From Nocardia amamiensis NBRC 102102 (GTDB lineage: Bacteria > Actinomycetota > Actinomycetes > Mycobacteriales > Mycobacteriaceae): DNA of 64,000 nucleotides. The stretch lies in NCBI RefSeq assembly GCF_001612745.1, contig NZ_BDBA01000002.1, positions 1 through 64,000 of the forward strand, in the 5' to 3' direction. This document shows, piece by piece, positions 37,860-47,273 of the stretch (position 1 is the stretch's first letter; every line of letters starts with the position of its first letter). The translations under genes and the position numbers were made by a program. The notes under the pieces are model-generated. The model was given only the letters and a program-made list of their open reading frames with translations. It was not told where the DNA came from and ran no database searches.

Positions 37860-38813
37860 GTGAGTGCTTCACAGTATTTGGGCGCGCTCCTCAGCGCGCT
37901 GTCGACCGCTTTCGCGGCGTCCGTGTTCTCCGTCAGCCCTGCCGAGGCCACCCCCGCACGGGCCCACGTGGTCGGTGAAGCTCCCCTCGGCGGCTCCGTA
38001 TCGCAGATCGATGTCTACTCGCCCGCGATGGATCGTGTGGTCACCCATCGGGTGATCCGGGCCGCGGGCGAGGGCCCTGCGCCGACTCTGTACCTGCTCA
38101 CCGGCATCGGCGGTGGTGTCGACGGGATCTCGTGGTGGGATGACACGGACGTCCGAGAGTTCTTCGCCGACAAGCATGTCAACGTGGTGATGCCGGTCGG
38201 AGGCGCCTACAGCATGTACACCGACTGGCTCGCCGACGACCCAGCGGTCGGCCGTAACCGGTGGCAGACCTATTTCACTCGCGAGCTTCCGGCAACCCTG
38301 GACCACGAGCTCGCCACCACCGGACGAAACGCGGTCGCGGGGGTCTCGATGAGCGCGGCCTCCGCGATCGACCTCGCGATCCAAGCGCCCGATACGTACC
38401 GCGCCGTGGCCGCCTATAGCGGGTGCCCCTGGGCCGCCGACGCCGCCGGCATCGCGATGGTCAGCGCGCAGGTGATTCGGGGTGGCGGTAATCCGGCGAA
38501 CATGTGGGGAGCACCCGGCGAGGCGATCTGGCGGGTGCACGACGCGTTCGCCAATGCGTCCGCTCTCGCCGGGAAGACCATCTATTTGTCCGCCGCCTCC
38601 GGCACTCCCGGCGAGATCGATCGAGGCGGGCTGCCGTTGCCGCTGATCGAGGCGATCGCGAGCTCGTGCACGGCGGCCTTCGCGGACCGCCTCGCCGACC
38701 TCGGCCTACCCGCGATCCATGTCAACCGGCCGGAGGGCGCGCACACCTGGGGCCAGTTCGAGGCGGACCTGCACGATTCCTGGCCACATCTGGCCCGCGC
38801 GCTCGGTGCGTGA
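37860..38813 (+). CDS. Secreted mycolyltransferase/esterase, antigen-85-like
   Basis: 317 aa from GTG 37860; ATG 37803 is an alternative and neither has a good Shine-Dalgarno site. The signal peptide 'LLSALSTAFAASVFSVSPAEA' is followed by an antigen-85-type alpha/beta hydrolase. It has 'YLLTGIGGGVDGISWWDDT', nucleophile in 'AVAGVSMSAASAIDLAI' and His in 'NRPEGAHTWGQFEAD'. Family members transfer mycolic acids to trehalose or arabinogalactan, supporting a mycolate-producing host. Some relatives are only esterases. Confidence 0.8.
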   Translation: MSASQYLGALLSALSTAFAASVFSVSPAEATPARAHVVGEAPLGGSVSQIDVYSPAMDRVVTHRVIRAAGEGPAPTLYLLTGIGGGVDGISWWDDTDVREFFADKHVNVVMPVGGAYSMYTDWLADDPAVGRNRWQTYFTRELPATLDHELATTGRNAVAGVSMSAASAIDLAIQAPDTYRAVAAYSGCPWAADAAGIAMVSAQVIRGGGNPANMWGAPGEAIWRVHDAFANASALAGKTIYLSAASGTPGEIDRGGLPLPLIEAIASSCTAAFADRLADLGLPAIHVNRPEGAHTWGQFEADLHDSWPHLARALGA

Positions 38814-38861
38814 AATGCGCTGCTAGGCGAACCTCGGGACGGCGCAGCACGGCTCCTGCCG

Positions 38862-40289
38862 TCAGCGCTGGATGGATGGCGCCGCCTCGCTGTCCTGTGC
38901 CGCAGCGGAATCGGTGCGCGGAACACGCAGCACCAGGACCGTGAGCAGGCAACCGAGCAGCGCCAACCCAGACGCAGCGGCGAACCCCGCTCGGATACCG
39001 TCGACGAAGGAACCACTGCCCGTTGACCTTTCGGTCACGGTTTGGGCGAGCAGGAGCACGGCGGTCACACCGATCCCCGATCCGACGCGCTGTGCGGTGT
39101 TGACCACGCCCGCGGCAATACCGCGATCGGCCTCGTCCACCGCGGTGACGGCCGGGACCGTGACACCGACGAAGGCGGCGGGTAGCCCGATGCCGAACAC
39201 GATGGCCGCGGGCAGCACATCGGTGACGTACGAGGCGTGCTCGGGCAGCCTGGCGAACCAGGCCAATGCCGCGGCCTGCAACGCCATTCCGGCAGCCAGC
39301 ACACCGCGCGGACCGATCTGCGCCAGCGCGAACGGGATCAGCGTGCGGGAGACGGCGATGTTGACCACCGCGACCGGCAGCACCGCCAACCCTGACGATG
39401 TTGGACTGTAGCCCTGGGTGTTCTGCAGGTACAGCGCGAGCAGCGCGAACGCGGGCACATGCGCCGCGCCGACGAGCGCGTTCACCGCCGAGGAGCCAGT
39501 CACTTGCCGAATTGCGAACAGCCGCAGCGGCATCAGCGGGTGCGGGCTGCGTATCTCGATGACCAGGAAGGCGGCGAAGAGGGCGACACCGACTCCGAGC
39601 AGAGCCGAGGCCAGAACGCGGGTGCCGGGATCGCCCCACGCGCCGATCGCGTATCCGATGATCAGCAGCGCGGCCGTTCCGGTGAGGGCGCCGGGCACGT
39701 CGAGCCGCCCGTCGGACCGTTCCGTGGCGGGCGGATCCGCGGGCAGCGAGCGGAGCAACGCCAAAGCGAGCACACCGACCGGCAGGTTGATCAGGAAGAT
39801 CGACGGCCAGCCGAAGGCATCGGTCAGCGGTCCGCCCACTGCGGTACCGATCGCCGCACCCGCCGCGCCCATCGCACTCCACACGCCGAATGCCCGGCGC
39901 CGCGCGGCGGGTTCGGTGAACGCCGCCGTCAGCAGGGCCAGCTGTGCCGGAATCACCACGGCCGCACCGACACCCTGCAGGGCCCGGGCGGCGATCAGCA
40001 GCCACGCCGTTGTCGCGAATCCGGCCAGCGCGGAGGCGACGGTGAAGACCGCCAACCCGATGCCGAACATCCGACGCGGACCGTACAGGTCGGCGGCCCG
40101 GCCACCCAACAGCATGAACCCGCCGAAGGCGAGGAGATAGGCGTTGGTCACCCACCCCAGTCCCGCTTCACCCAGGTCGAAGTACCTGCCGATCTCGGGC
40201 AGCGCCACGTTCAACACGGTGGTGTCCAAGAAGATCACCAGCTCGACAACGGTGATCAGCAGCAGTCGCAACCGCCCTCTCTCACCCAT
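38862..40289 (-). CDS. MFS drug/proton antiporter, DHA2 (14-helix) type
   Basis: 475 aa from ATG 40289, five bases after AAAGGGG. About fourteen membrane segments, with motif C-like 'GAAIGTAVGGPLTDAFGW' and 'LGGRAADLYGPRRMF' in loop 2-3. It is divergent from a TetR gene, with the 27-bp palindrome directly between them, so this is the classical pump/repressor pair. Confidence 0.85.
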   Translation of the reverse strand: MGERGRLRLLLITVVELVIFLDTTVLNVALPEIGRYFDLGEAGLGWVTNAYLLAFGGFMLLGGRAADLYGPRRMFGIGLAVFTVASALAGFATTAWLLIAARALQGVGAAVVIPAQLALLTAAFTEPAARRRAFGVWSAMGAAGAAIGTAVGGPLTDAFGWPSIFLINLPVGVLALALLRSLPADPPATERSDGRLDVPGALTGTAALLIIGYAIGAWGDPGTRVLASALLGVGVALFAAFLVIEIRSPHPLMPLRLFAIRQVTGSSAVNALVGAAHVPAFALLALYLQNTQGYSPTSSGLAVLPVAVVNIAVSRTLIPFALAQIGPRGVLAAGMALQAAALAWFARLPEHASYVTDVLPAAIVFGIGLPAAFVGVTVPAVTAVDEADRGIAAGVVNTAQRVGSGIGVTAVLLLAQTVTERSTGSGSFVDGIRAGFAAASGLALLGCLLTVLVLRVPRTDSAAAQDSEAAPSIQR

Positions 40290-40298
40290 TATTACCCC

Positions 40299-40325
40299 TT
40301 TCACTAGAGCATTGGTCTAGTGAAA
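40299..40325. promoter_or_regulatory. 27-bp perfect palindromic operator
   Basis: TTTCACTAGA-gcattgg-TCTAGTGAAA has perfect 10-bp arms. It lies 10 bp from the pump start and overlaps the upstream in-frame ATG of the TetR gene (40320), which is therefore not used. A weaker relative (CACTAGA-N7-TCCAGTC) follows at 40331-40351. Confidence 0.85.
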
Positions 40326-40330
40326 TGTTC

Positions 40331-40351
40331 CACTAGAGTCCTGCTCCAGTC
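40331..40351. promoter_or_regulatory. Second, degenerate operator half-sites
   Basis: CACTAGA-gtcctgc-TCCAGTC repeats the arms and 7-nt spacer of the palindrome at 40299-40325, centred 29 bp away. One arm has diverged. It may be a weaker or cooperative TetR site within the TetR leader. Confidence 0.55.
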
Positions 40352-40367
40352 AAGTAGCATCGGATCC

Positions 40368-40988
40368 ATGCCGAAGAACACCGGAGTACGCGCCGCCCGG
40401 ACCTCAGCCAACCGCGCCCGCATGCTCGCGGCCGCGCGGGAACTGTTCACCACCCGCGGCTACACCGCGACCACCATGAAGGCCATCGCCGAGGAAGCCG
40501 GAATGGCGGTGCAGACCCTGTACTTCACCTTCGCCACCAAGCGCGCGATTCTGACCGAGCTGCTCGACGTCGAGATCGCGGGCGACACCGAGCCCGTCGC
40601 CACGCTCGACCGGCCCTGGTTCACCGAGGCCGTGAAAGCCCCTGCGGCCGAGCAGATCCGGCTTCAGGTGGCCGCGGCCTGCGCGATCCTGGGTAGGGTC
40701 ACTCCCCTGCTGGAGGCGGTCCGCTCGGCCGCGGCCACCGACCCGGAACTGGCCGAACTGTGGCAGACCAACATCGACCAGCGCCACATGGTGCAGCTAC
40801 GCCTCAGCGAGGCCTTGGCCGCCAAGACCGCCCTGCGCGCGGGCATCGACCCAGAACGTGCCGCAGACATCGCCCTGGCCGTCCTCGCGCCCGAGACCTA
40901 CCACCTACTGATCCACGAGCGCGGCTGGACCAGCGAGGAGTGGCAGTACTGGGCCACCGACGCGCTTGCCCGACAACTGTTGCCGTGA
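40368..40988 (+). CDS. TetR-family repressor of the DHA2 pump
   Basis: 206 aa from ATG 40368. HTH 'TTMKAIAEEAGMAVQTLYFTF' at about residues 35-55. The C-terminal domain is typical of TetR. Divergent from the pump with matched palindromes in between. Convergent with the next MFS gene at 18 bp. Confidence 0.85.
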   Translation: MPKNTGVRAARTSANRARMLAAARELFTTRGYTATTMKAIAEEAGMAVQTLYFTFATKRAILTELLDVEIAGDTEPVATLDRPWFTEAVKAPAAEQIRLQVAAACAILGRVTPLLEAVRSAAATDPELAELWQTNIDQRHMVQLRLSEALAAKTALRAGIDPERAADIALAVLAPETYHLLIHERGWTSEEWQYWATDALARQLLP

Positions 40989-41006
40989 GGGAAGTCGGGA
41001 GTCACG

Positions 41007-42479
41007 CTATTCCCCTTGGTTTGTCCGGGCGGGTGTCGGCCGGAGTGGCTCGCGTCGGGGCATGCGAAGCCACAGGACCACGGCCAGGCCCAGGGTCACG
41101 AGGACAGCCGCGACGGCGAAGGTCCGCTGCGTTCCCCGAGCGACCTCCGCCGAGGCGGCCGCGGTGACATCACTCGTGCCGACCGCCGAGGTGAAGACCG
41201 CGCCCATAACGGATGCGCCGGTGATGAGGCCCAGGTTCCGGGACAGGTTCAACATGCCCGACACCAGTCCGCGCCGGTCCGCGGAGACGTCCTTCATCAC
41301 GGCCGTGTTGTTGGCCGCTTGGAACGTCGCGTAGCCGGCAGTCGTGACGACCAGCGGCAGCACGTATCCGAGGACGCCTGCGGCCGTTGGCATCAGAGCG
41401 AGCACGGTGGTGCCGACGATGACGCCACCGAGCCCGGCGAACACCATGAATTCGGCGCCGAAGCGATCAGCGGCGCGTCCGGCCGGCACACCGGTGAGGG
41501 CGGACACCGCGGGGCCCGCCGACATCACCAGCCCGACAATGGCCGGCTCGAGGTCGAGTGCCAGGGCGAGGTGGAAAGGGCCGACGACGAGTGTGGTCAT
41601 CATGACGGTCGATACCAGCGCACTGGCCGTCAGACCGGCGGCCAGAACGCGATCACCGAACATCGACAAGGTGAGCACCGGGGACGCGACGCGGCTCTCG
41701 GCAAGGACAAACAGGCCGAGGCTTACCCCGGATGCGAGGAGCAATCCGATGGCGAGTGGGCCGAAGTCGTTTCCTTCGATTGTCATGGCCAGTGCGTAGG
41801 CGCCCAGGGTGATCGCCAGCAACGCCGTACCCGTGACATCGAAACGCCGTCGCGCAGAACTCGTTACCGGTGCGGAGCCGGGCAGCACCCATATCGTGAG
41901 CACGAGCGCGAGCAGCCCGAGCGGCACACCGATGAGGAAGATCGCGCGCCAGCCGACGAGGGCGATGAGGGCTCCACCGGCGGAGGGTCCCAGCGCGGTG
42001 CCGACCGCCGACATCGTTCCGAGCAGCCCCATGACGCTGCCGGTGCGGTCCTTCGGCACGGTTTCGCCGACAAATGCCATGGTCAGCGCCATCATGGACG
42101 CGGCGCCGACGCCTTGCAGCGCGCGGGCCGCGACCAGGAAGACCAGATTCGGGGCGAGACCACACAGCAGCGTCGCAATCGTGAACACGGTGATGCCGCC
42201 GAGCAAGACGCGACGCCGGCCGGCGAGGTCACCGAGTCGGCCTGCCCCGACGATCAGCGTCGTGATGGCCAGCAGGTAGGCGATCACAACCCACTGGACT
42301 TCATTGAAGGACGCGTGGAATGCCACGGCCATGGCGGGCAAGCCGACGTTGGCGATGCTGATGCTCAGCGACGGCAGAAGCATGGACAGCGACAGGGCGG
42401 TCAGCGTCCAGCCCAGTGGTGGACGCTGCGCGGGCGATGCGTGCTGAGCTTCGGCGCCCGGAGGTGTTGCTGATCTCAC
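41007..42479 (-). CDS. MFS transporter, DHA2-like
   Basis: 490 aa from GTG 42479 (GAAGAGGA about seven bases upstream). Fourteen-helix-like pump with 'GRLGDLAGRRRVLLGG' and 'ARALQGVGAASMMALTMAFV'. Divergent from a LysR gene 134 bp away and probably regulated by it. It shares no close sequence with the pump at 38862. Confidence 0.8.
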   Translation of the reverse strand: MRSATPPGAEAQHASPAQRPPLGWTLTALSLSMLLPSLSISIANVGLPAMAVAFHASFNEVQWVVIAYLLAITTLIVGAGRLGDLAGRRRVLLGGITVFTIATLLCGLAPNLVFLVAARALQGVGAASMMALTMAFVGETVPKDRTGSVMGLLGTMSAVGTALGPSAGGALIALVGWRAIFLIGVPLGLLALVLTIWVLPGSAPVTSSARRRFDVTGTALLAITLGAYALAMTIEGNDFGPLAIGLLLASGVSLGLFVLAESRVASPVLTLSMFGDRVLAAGLTASALVSTVMMTTLVVGPFHLALALDLEPAIVGLVMSAGPAVSALTGVPAGRAADRFGAEFMVFAGLGGVIVGTTVLALMPTAAGVLGYVLPLVVTTAGYATFQAANNTAVMKDVSADRRGLVSGMLNLSRNLGLITGASVMGAVFTSAVGTSDVTAAASAEVARGTQRTFAVAAVLVTLGLAVVLWLRMPRREPLRPTPARTNQGE

Positions 42480-42613
42480 GGGATGTCCTCTTCCTCGAGT
42501 CAAGGGGTCGTCATGGACGGTAGGTCTCCATATGACCTGGCGGAAGGCGCAAAGATGGAAAGGTATCTGTGCATGCGACGCCATGTGTGGCTGGTCTGTG
42601 AGATCGTGTGCGT

Positions 42614-43525
42614 ATGGCGCGGCCCGATCTGAACTTGCTGGTCACCCTGGACGTTCTGCTCGAGGAGGGCAGCGTTACCCGGGCGGGGGAACGGCTCGCG
42701 CTCAGTCCGTCCGCGATGAGTCGTGCGCTGGCTCGGTTGCGGCGAGCCACCGGCGACCCACTGCTGGTGCGGGCCGGCCGGGAGCTGGTGCCCACGCCGC
42801 GCGCCCTGGAACTCCGCGACCGGGTCCACGGCCTGGTCCGTGCGGCCGAAGAGGTGCTGCGGCCTGCGGAAGAGCTGGATCCAGCGACCCTGAAGAGAAA
42901 TTTCACCGTGCGCAGCAGTGATGGATTCGTGGAGCGGTTCGGACCCGAATTGGTGGCGAAGGTCGGCGCCGACGCACCCGGTGTGCGGCTGCGTTTCGTG
43001 CAGAAGACGAAGAAGGATGTCGGTCCCTTACGGGATGGCAGCGTCGACTTGGAGACGGGCGTCATCGAGCAGGCTCCGCCTCCCGACATCGTGAGCAGTC
43101 CGCTGTTCGCCGACCGATTCATCGGTGTGGTGCGCAGCGAGCATCCGCTGAGTGCCGGGAAAGTCACCATCGACCGGTATGCGTCGGCGCGGCACGTGCA
43201 CGTCTCCCGGCGCGGGCTGACCGAGGGGCTGGTGGACGAGGCACTGCATCCGACCGGACGCCGGAGAGACGTCGTGACCGTGGTGGACGGCTTCAGCGCC
43301 GCCTTGGCTCTGGCGAGAGCCTCCGATCTGGTCGCCACGGTCCCGGGACGGCATACCACCGACCTGCGGCGCGGAATGCACTCCTTCGAGTTGCCATTCC
43401 GCGCTCCGGAGGTGACGGTGTCACTGCTGTGGCACGCCCGGCTCGACGCGGACCCGGCTCACCGGTGGCTGCGCAGCCGCGTGCTCGACGTGTGCCGACG
43501 GCACACCGAACGCGACGTCACCTGA
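42614..43525 (+). CDS. LysR-family regulator
   Basis: 303 aa from ATG 42614. HTH residues 5-60, 'MARPDLNLLVTLDVLLEEGS' to 'SPSAMSRALARLRRATGDPL', then the substrate-binding domain. Divergent from the MFS gene. The inducer is unknown. Confidence 0.85.
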   Translation: MARPDLNLLVTLDVLLEEGSVTRAGERLALSPSAMSRALARLRRATGDPLLVRAGRELVPTPRALELRDRVHGLVRAAEEVLRPAEELDPATLKRNFTVRSSDGFVERFGPELVAKVGADAPGVRLRFVQKTKKDVGPLRDGSVDLETGVIEQAPPPDIVSSPLFADRFIGVVRSEHPLSAGKVTIDRYASARHVHVSRRGLTEGLVDEALHPTGRRRDVVTVVDGFSAALALARASDLVATVPGRHTTDLRRGMHSFELPFRAPEVTVSLLWHARLDADPAHRWLRSRVLDVCRRHTERDVT

Positions 43526-43538
43526 TCGCCCGCGACAG

Positions 43539-44630
43539 TCACAGACCTTCGTCGAAGGGGTATCGGGCACCGAGGGCGGACCGATCGCCGATACCGAAGT
43601 TCATCACGAGATCGTCGGCGACCTGGACCAGCACATCGCGCCCCTCGACCGCGCGCGCCCAGTCCAACGGCAGCGCCGAAACACCATGGACGGCACCGAT
43701 CAAATTACCGGCAACCGCACCCGTGGAGTCCGAATCACCGGAGTGGTTGACCGACAGCAGCAGCGCCGCGCGCACATCACCGGTCCTGGCGGCGTGCAGC
43801 GCGCAGTACACCGCGATGGCCAGGCACTCCTCGGCGACCCATCCGGCGCCGACCTGCTCGACCAGCTCGGCGGAGGGCGGTTGCTCGGACAGCTCGACGG
43901 CCCGGGTCAACGCGGCCGTCGTTTCCTCGCTCGCGGGCAACGCCTCGAGTCGAGTCACCGTCTCCTGCACTGCGATCGGCAGCTCGACACCACTCACCAC
44001 GCGATCGACCAGCGCCGCGAACGCACCCGCGGCGATATATCCGGTCGGATGCCCGTGGGTCAACTGCGCGGCCCGGGCGGCGGCGGTGAACGCACGATCA
44101 GGCCCTAGCCCCGCCAGTCCGAATGGCGCGGACCGCATCACCGTGCCGCATCCTTTCGACTGTGGATTCACCCGGCCGACCGCACCGATCGGACGTGGTG
44201 CGAGATACCCCCGTGCCTGCTGACCGAGCCCCGACATGCACGCATTCCCCGGCGCACGCACCGCGTAGAGAAACGGCAGACTCACCAGCCACCCATCCGC
44301 CTGCGGCGCGGCGTCGTCCTGTCGCTGGGTTTGCAACCAGCGCAGATACGCTCGGCGCAGCGCAGGCACCGGGTCAGCGCCCGGCTCCGACCGCAACAGC
44401 CCCTCAGCGGTGAACAAGGTCATCTGGGTGTCATCGGTGATCTGCTGCGGCGCATCCGCGATATGTTGCGGTAGAAAACCCGTCACCCCGTCGGCCCCGT
44501 ACCGTTGGCGGATCTGCTCCAGCCGAAGGAATTCGATGGGCCACCCGAGCGCGTCACCGACCGCCCCACCCAGCAGCGAACCCCTGACCCGGTCGAAAAC
44601 CCTCGTGTAATCCACCACGAACCCCATCAT
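43539..44630 (-). CDS. ADP-ribosylglycohydrolase family protein
   Basis: 363 aa. N-terminal 'RGSLLGGAVGDALGWPIEF' and metal-binding 'QQITDDTQMTLFTAEGLLR', then 'NHSGDSDSTGAVAGNLIGA' near the C-terminus, are the ARH (DraG-like) signatures for Mg2+ coordination. It would remove ADP-ribose from protein or nucleic acid. No ADP-ribosyltransferase is visible nearby. Two ATGs (44630, 44627) are possible starts. Confidence 0.85.
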   Translation of the reverse strand: MMGFVVDYTRVFDRVRGSLLGGAVGDALGWPIEFLRLEQIRQRYGADGVTGFLPQHIADAPQQITDDTQMTLFTAEGLLRSEPGADPVPALRRAYLRWLQTQRQDDAAPQADGWLVSLPFLYAVRAPGNACMSGLGQQARGYLAPRPIGAVGRVNPQSKGCGTVMRSAPFGLAGLGPDRAFTAAARAAQLTHGHPTGYIAAGAFAALVDRVVSGVELPIAVQETVTRLEALPASEETTAALTRAVELSEQPPSAELVEQVGAGWVAEECLAIAVYCALHAARTGDVRAALLLSVNHSGDSDSTGAVAGNLIGAVHGVSALPLDWARAVEGRDVLVQVADDLVMNFGIGDRSALGARYPFDEGL

Positions 44631-44841
44631 CGCATCCAGCCCACACGAACCTCACCACCACAGCCTTCGACGCCCAGGCCGGAGAGCCCGCACTACCGGG
44701 AAAGGTCGGCCAACGGACACGTTGCGGCCAGCAACATAACAGGCCCCCGCGAATAGGCTTGGAAGACAAGAGATTATAGCGGTCGTCGTGCGCACCGATA
44801 TCGGAGCTGACGCGGTCATCGAGATCGGACAGGATCGTTGC

Positions 44842-45399
44842 ATGACAACGCACAAGGACCGCATGTTGCGCGGGGAACTCTACCGCGACAACGATCCGCA
44901 ACTGATCGCCGAACGCCGGTCTTGTCAGGAACTCCTGGATCGCTTCAATGCGACTCGGTCGGGCGAGGACGACGAACGCCGCGAAATCCTCGAGAAGCTG
45001 CTCGGCGCCATCGGTGCGGGCTCATGGATCATGCCGCGCTTCCAGTGCGACTACGGCCATCTGATCCGTCTGGGCCGCAATAGCTTTCTGAACTATGACG
45101 CGATCGTGTTGGACTGCGCCCCAGTCGTCATCGGCGATGACGTATCCATCGGTCCCAGGGCCCAGCTACTGACGGCCCTGCATCCGATGCACGACCATGA
45201 ACTGCGCCGCCAACGCTGGGAGACCGCCGCGCCGATCGAGATCGGCGACAACGTGTGGCTCGGCGGCGGCGTCATCGTCTGCCCCGGCGTCACGATCGGC
45301 GCGAACACAGTCGTCGGCGCCGGTAGCGTCGTCACCAGGGATCTGCCGGCGCGGGTCTTCGCCGCGGGCAATCCGTGCCGGGTCATCCGGCAGCTGTAG
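44842..45399 (+). CDS. Sugar O-acetyltransferase (maltose/galactoside type)
   Basis: 185 aa from ATG 44842. N-terminal 'MLRGELYRDNDPQLIAER' and left-handed beta-helix hexapeptides 'IGDDVSIGPRAQLLTALHP' and 'IGDNVWLGGGVIVCPGVTIG' fit LacA/NodL acetyltransferases. The catalytic His is in 'ALHPMH'. It shares a long palindromic terminator with the convergent lipase gene. Confidence 0.85.
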   Translation: MTTHKDRMLRGELYRDNDPQLIAERRSCQELLDRFNATRSGEDDERREILEKLLGAIGAGSWIMPRFQCDYGHLIRLGRNSFLNYDAIVLDCAPVVIGDDVSIGPRAQLLTALHPMHDHELRRQRWETAAPIEIGDNVWLGGGVIVCPGVTIGANTVVGAGSVVTRDLPARVFAAGNPCRVIRQL

Positions 45400-45465
45400 G
45401 CCCGGGATCTGGTCGCCCGCGACCGCTCTGCGTGAGCGGTCGGACCTGGAACCAGATCCCGGGCC
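45399..45465. terminator. Long palindromic bidirectional terminator with inner hairpin
   Basis: Outer arms GGCCCGGGATCTGGT (45399-45413) and ACCAGATCCCGGGCC (45451-45465) are perfect 15-mers. Inside them lies a second perfect stem CGACCGCTC-tgcgt-GAGCGGTCG (45420-45442). It starts in the last base of the acetyltransferase stop and serves the convergent lipase too. Confidence 0.8.
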
Positions 45466-45480
45466 GAAAGCTTCGGTCGC

Positions 45481-46623
45481 TCAGTGACCCGCGCCGCCGA
45501 TCATCCACGGGTTGAAGGCGCAGACGAGGTTCGGGTTCGCTTCCGGATCGAGGGCGCGGAGGGCGATCGAGGCCGAGCGCGGGGAGTACATGATCGTCAG
45601 GTGGTCGGACCAGTCCTCGGCACAGCCGTCCTGAAGGGTGATGTTGTGTACCGTCGCGTCCGGTCCCGGCGTGAGGAAGGTCCACTCGTAGGGGTTGGAG
45701 ATCTCGTCGTACCGGGTGCCGACCGACGTGTACTCGACGCCGGGAACGGTGTCACCGTTTTCGTTCAATTTCGCGTAGAACCTTGATCCGACGGCCTGCT
45801 GGATATTCGCTTGGCCCACGATCGGTTCGTAGAAACCCAGGATATTGATGCCGAGGTTGGTGATGATCCGGCCCAGGGTCGCCATTCCCATCAGGGAGGT
45901 GCCGTGGTGAGTCGCTCCGAAGGTGATGAGTTTCCCGACCTTGTCCGCGCCGCCCTCGAACTTCATGAACTGACTCGACACCGGACCACCCTGTGAATGC
46001 CCGATCAGGTCGACCTTGTCCGCACCGGTCTGCGCGCGCACCTGCTCGACGAAATCGCGCAATTGCCGCGCGGAATCCTCCATCGGGCCGACACCGTAGC
46101 GGCCGGGCAGGATCGGGCCGATGCCACCGCCTTCCAAGAGACCGGAACGGCCGTAATTGAAGGCGTAGACGCAGTATCCGGCTCGCGCCAGCCGCGGCGA
46201 CAGATACGCGAAGGTGTCGTAGGCGTTCAGCCAGGTGCCGTGCACCAGCACGACCGGCCGCGGGTGCGCCGGGGACGGGGTGCAGTTCGGCCGGTTGGCA
46301 CCGGGCGGCGCCGCATCCGGATGCGCCACTCCGTGCATGAAAGCCGCGAGATAGGCAGGCATCTCAGGACCTTCGCCGATTGCGGCGGATGCGTAACTGC
46401 GCGAGGCCGAACCGGAGCTGCTGCCGGAGTCCACGATCGCCTTCGGCTGTCTGCCGTCCGGCGCGGGTCCCAGTCCCGCGTTCAATTCCTCGACGAGTTG
46501 CTGCTCCTCGGACCTTGCGTCCGGTTCCGCGCCTGCGGCGCCGACGCCGAGGCTCATGGCGAGTGCGGTGACGCCGGCGACGACCGCGGCGGCGAATATG
46601 TGGCGACGAATTCCGTGCTTCAT
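45481..46623 (-). CDS. Secreted triacylglycerol lipase/esterase, copy 2
   Basis: 380 aa. The signal peptide ends near 'GVGAAGA-EPD'; GAAAGG lies upstream. The nucleophile elbow is 'VDLIGHSQGGPVSSQF', with 'PVVLVHGTWLNAYDTFAYLS' and 'DHLTIMYSPRSASI'. Closely similar along its length to the lipase at 24473-25621, with the same C-terminal 'FNPWM(V/I)GG'. Here the oxyanion motif is the canonical 'HGT', whereas copy 1 has 'HAT'. An inverted repeat at 46639-46670 precedes it. Confidence 0.9.
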   Translation of the reverse strand: MKHGIRRHIFAAAVVAGVTALAMSLGVGAAGAEPDARSEEQQLVEELNAGLGPAPDGRQPKAIVDSGSSSGSASRSYASAAIGEGPEMPAYLAAFMHGVAHPDAAPPGANRPNCTPSPAHPRPVVLVHGTWLNAYDTFAYLSPRLARAGYCVYAFNYGRSGLLEGGGIGPILPGRYGVGPMEDSARQLRDFVEQVRAQTGADKVDLIGHSQGGPVSSQFMKFEGGADKVGKLITFGATHHGTSLMGMATLGRIITNLGINILGFYEPIVGQANIQQAVGSRFYAKLNENGDTVPGVEYTSVGTRYDEISNPYEWTFLTPGPDATVHNITLQDGCAEDWSDHLTIMYSPRSASIALRALDPEANPNLVCAFNPWMIGGAGH

Positions 46624-46638
46624 TGCAAGCCTTTCACG

Positions 46639-46670
46639 AACGTCCGTAACGAATCTGTTATACGGACGTT
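46639..46670. promoter_or_regulatory. 10-bp-armed inverted repeat upstream of lipase copy 2
   Basis: AACGTCCGTA-acgaatctgtta-TACGGACGTT has perfect 10-bp arms and a 12-nt AT-rich spacer, 15 bp before the lipase start. A dimeric repressor site or leader hairpin are both possible. No equivalent precedes lipase copy 1. Confidence 0.65.
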
Positions 46671-46820
46671 TTCATCCTGAACTATCTATCGTGCACTGTC
46701 ACTGCGCCGCACATATAAGTCGTGAACCGAATTTTGGCTCCGATGACAACCCTGACCGCCATGGTTCACGAGATACCGGAATAGAACTGAATGCACCATG
46801 AAGAAGAATCATCCGCAAAC

Positions 46821-47273
46821 TCAACCGAGATACCGCACAAGGCTTTCGGCAACACACGCGGGACGCTCCGCCCCCTCCACTGCGATAGTGATGCGGCGCT
46901 CTGTTTGCACGCCGCCAGGAATATCTGTCACCGAAGTGAGCGTGACCGAGCCGCGCACCCGGCTGCCGACCGGAACGGGAGTGATGAACCTGACCTTGCC
47001 GAGTCCATAATTCACGACCATTTTCGCGCACGTCACCGACAACACCTGCTGCGTCATCGGGACGAGCAACGCGAGAGTGAGGAATCCGTGCGCGATCGTG
47101 CGCCCATACGGGCCCTCCGCGGCGCGCGCGGCGTCGACGTGAATCCACTGGAAATCGCCTGTGGCCGAGGCAAATCGGTCGATGCGATGCTGATCGACGG
47201 TGATCCGATCGCTGGTGCCGAGGTCCGCTCCGACCGCCGCGCGCAGGGCGTCGAAATCCTCGAACACCCTCAC
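46821..47273 (-). CDS. MaoC-like (R)-hydratase/dehydratase
   Basis: 150 aa, GTG start overlapping the ligase stop (GTGA). The hydratase motif is 'FASATGDFQWIHVDAARAAE' with 'PYGRTIAHGFLTLALL', the conserved Asp/His positions of MaoC hotdog enzymes. It is likely an enoyl-CoA or acyl-CoA dehydratase acting with the acyl-CoA ligase gene, which is itself damaged. Confidence 0.85.
   Translation of the reverse strand: MRVFEDFDALRAAVGADLGTSDRITVDQHRIDRFASATGDFQWIHVDAARAAEGPYGRTIAHGFLTLALLVPMTQQVLSVTCAKMVVNYGLGKVRFITPVPVGSRVRGSVTLTSVTDIPGGVQTERRITIAVEGAERPACVAESLVRYLG

Noticed and set aside
41016..42473. 485-codon open frame antisense to the second MFS gene
   Set aside because: His/Gln/Arg/Gly-rich mirror translation without domain content.
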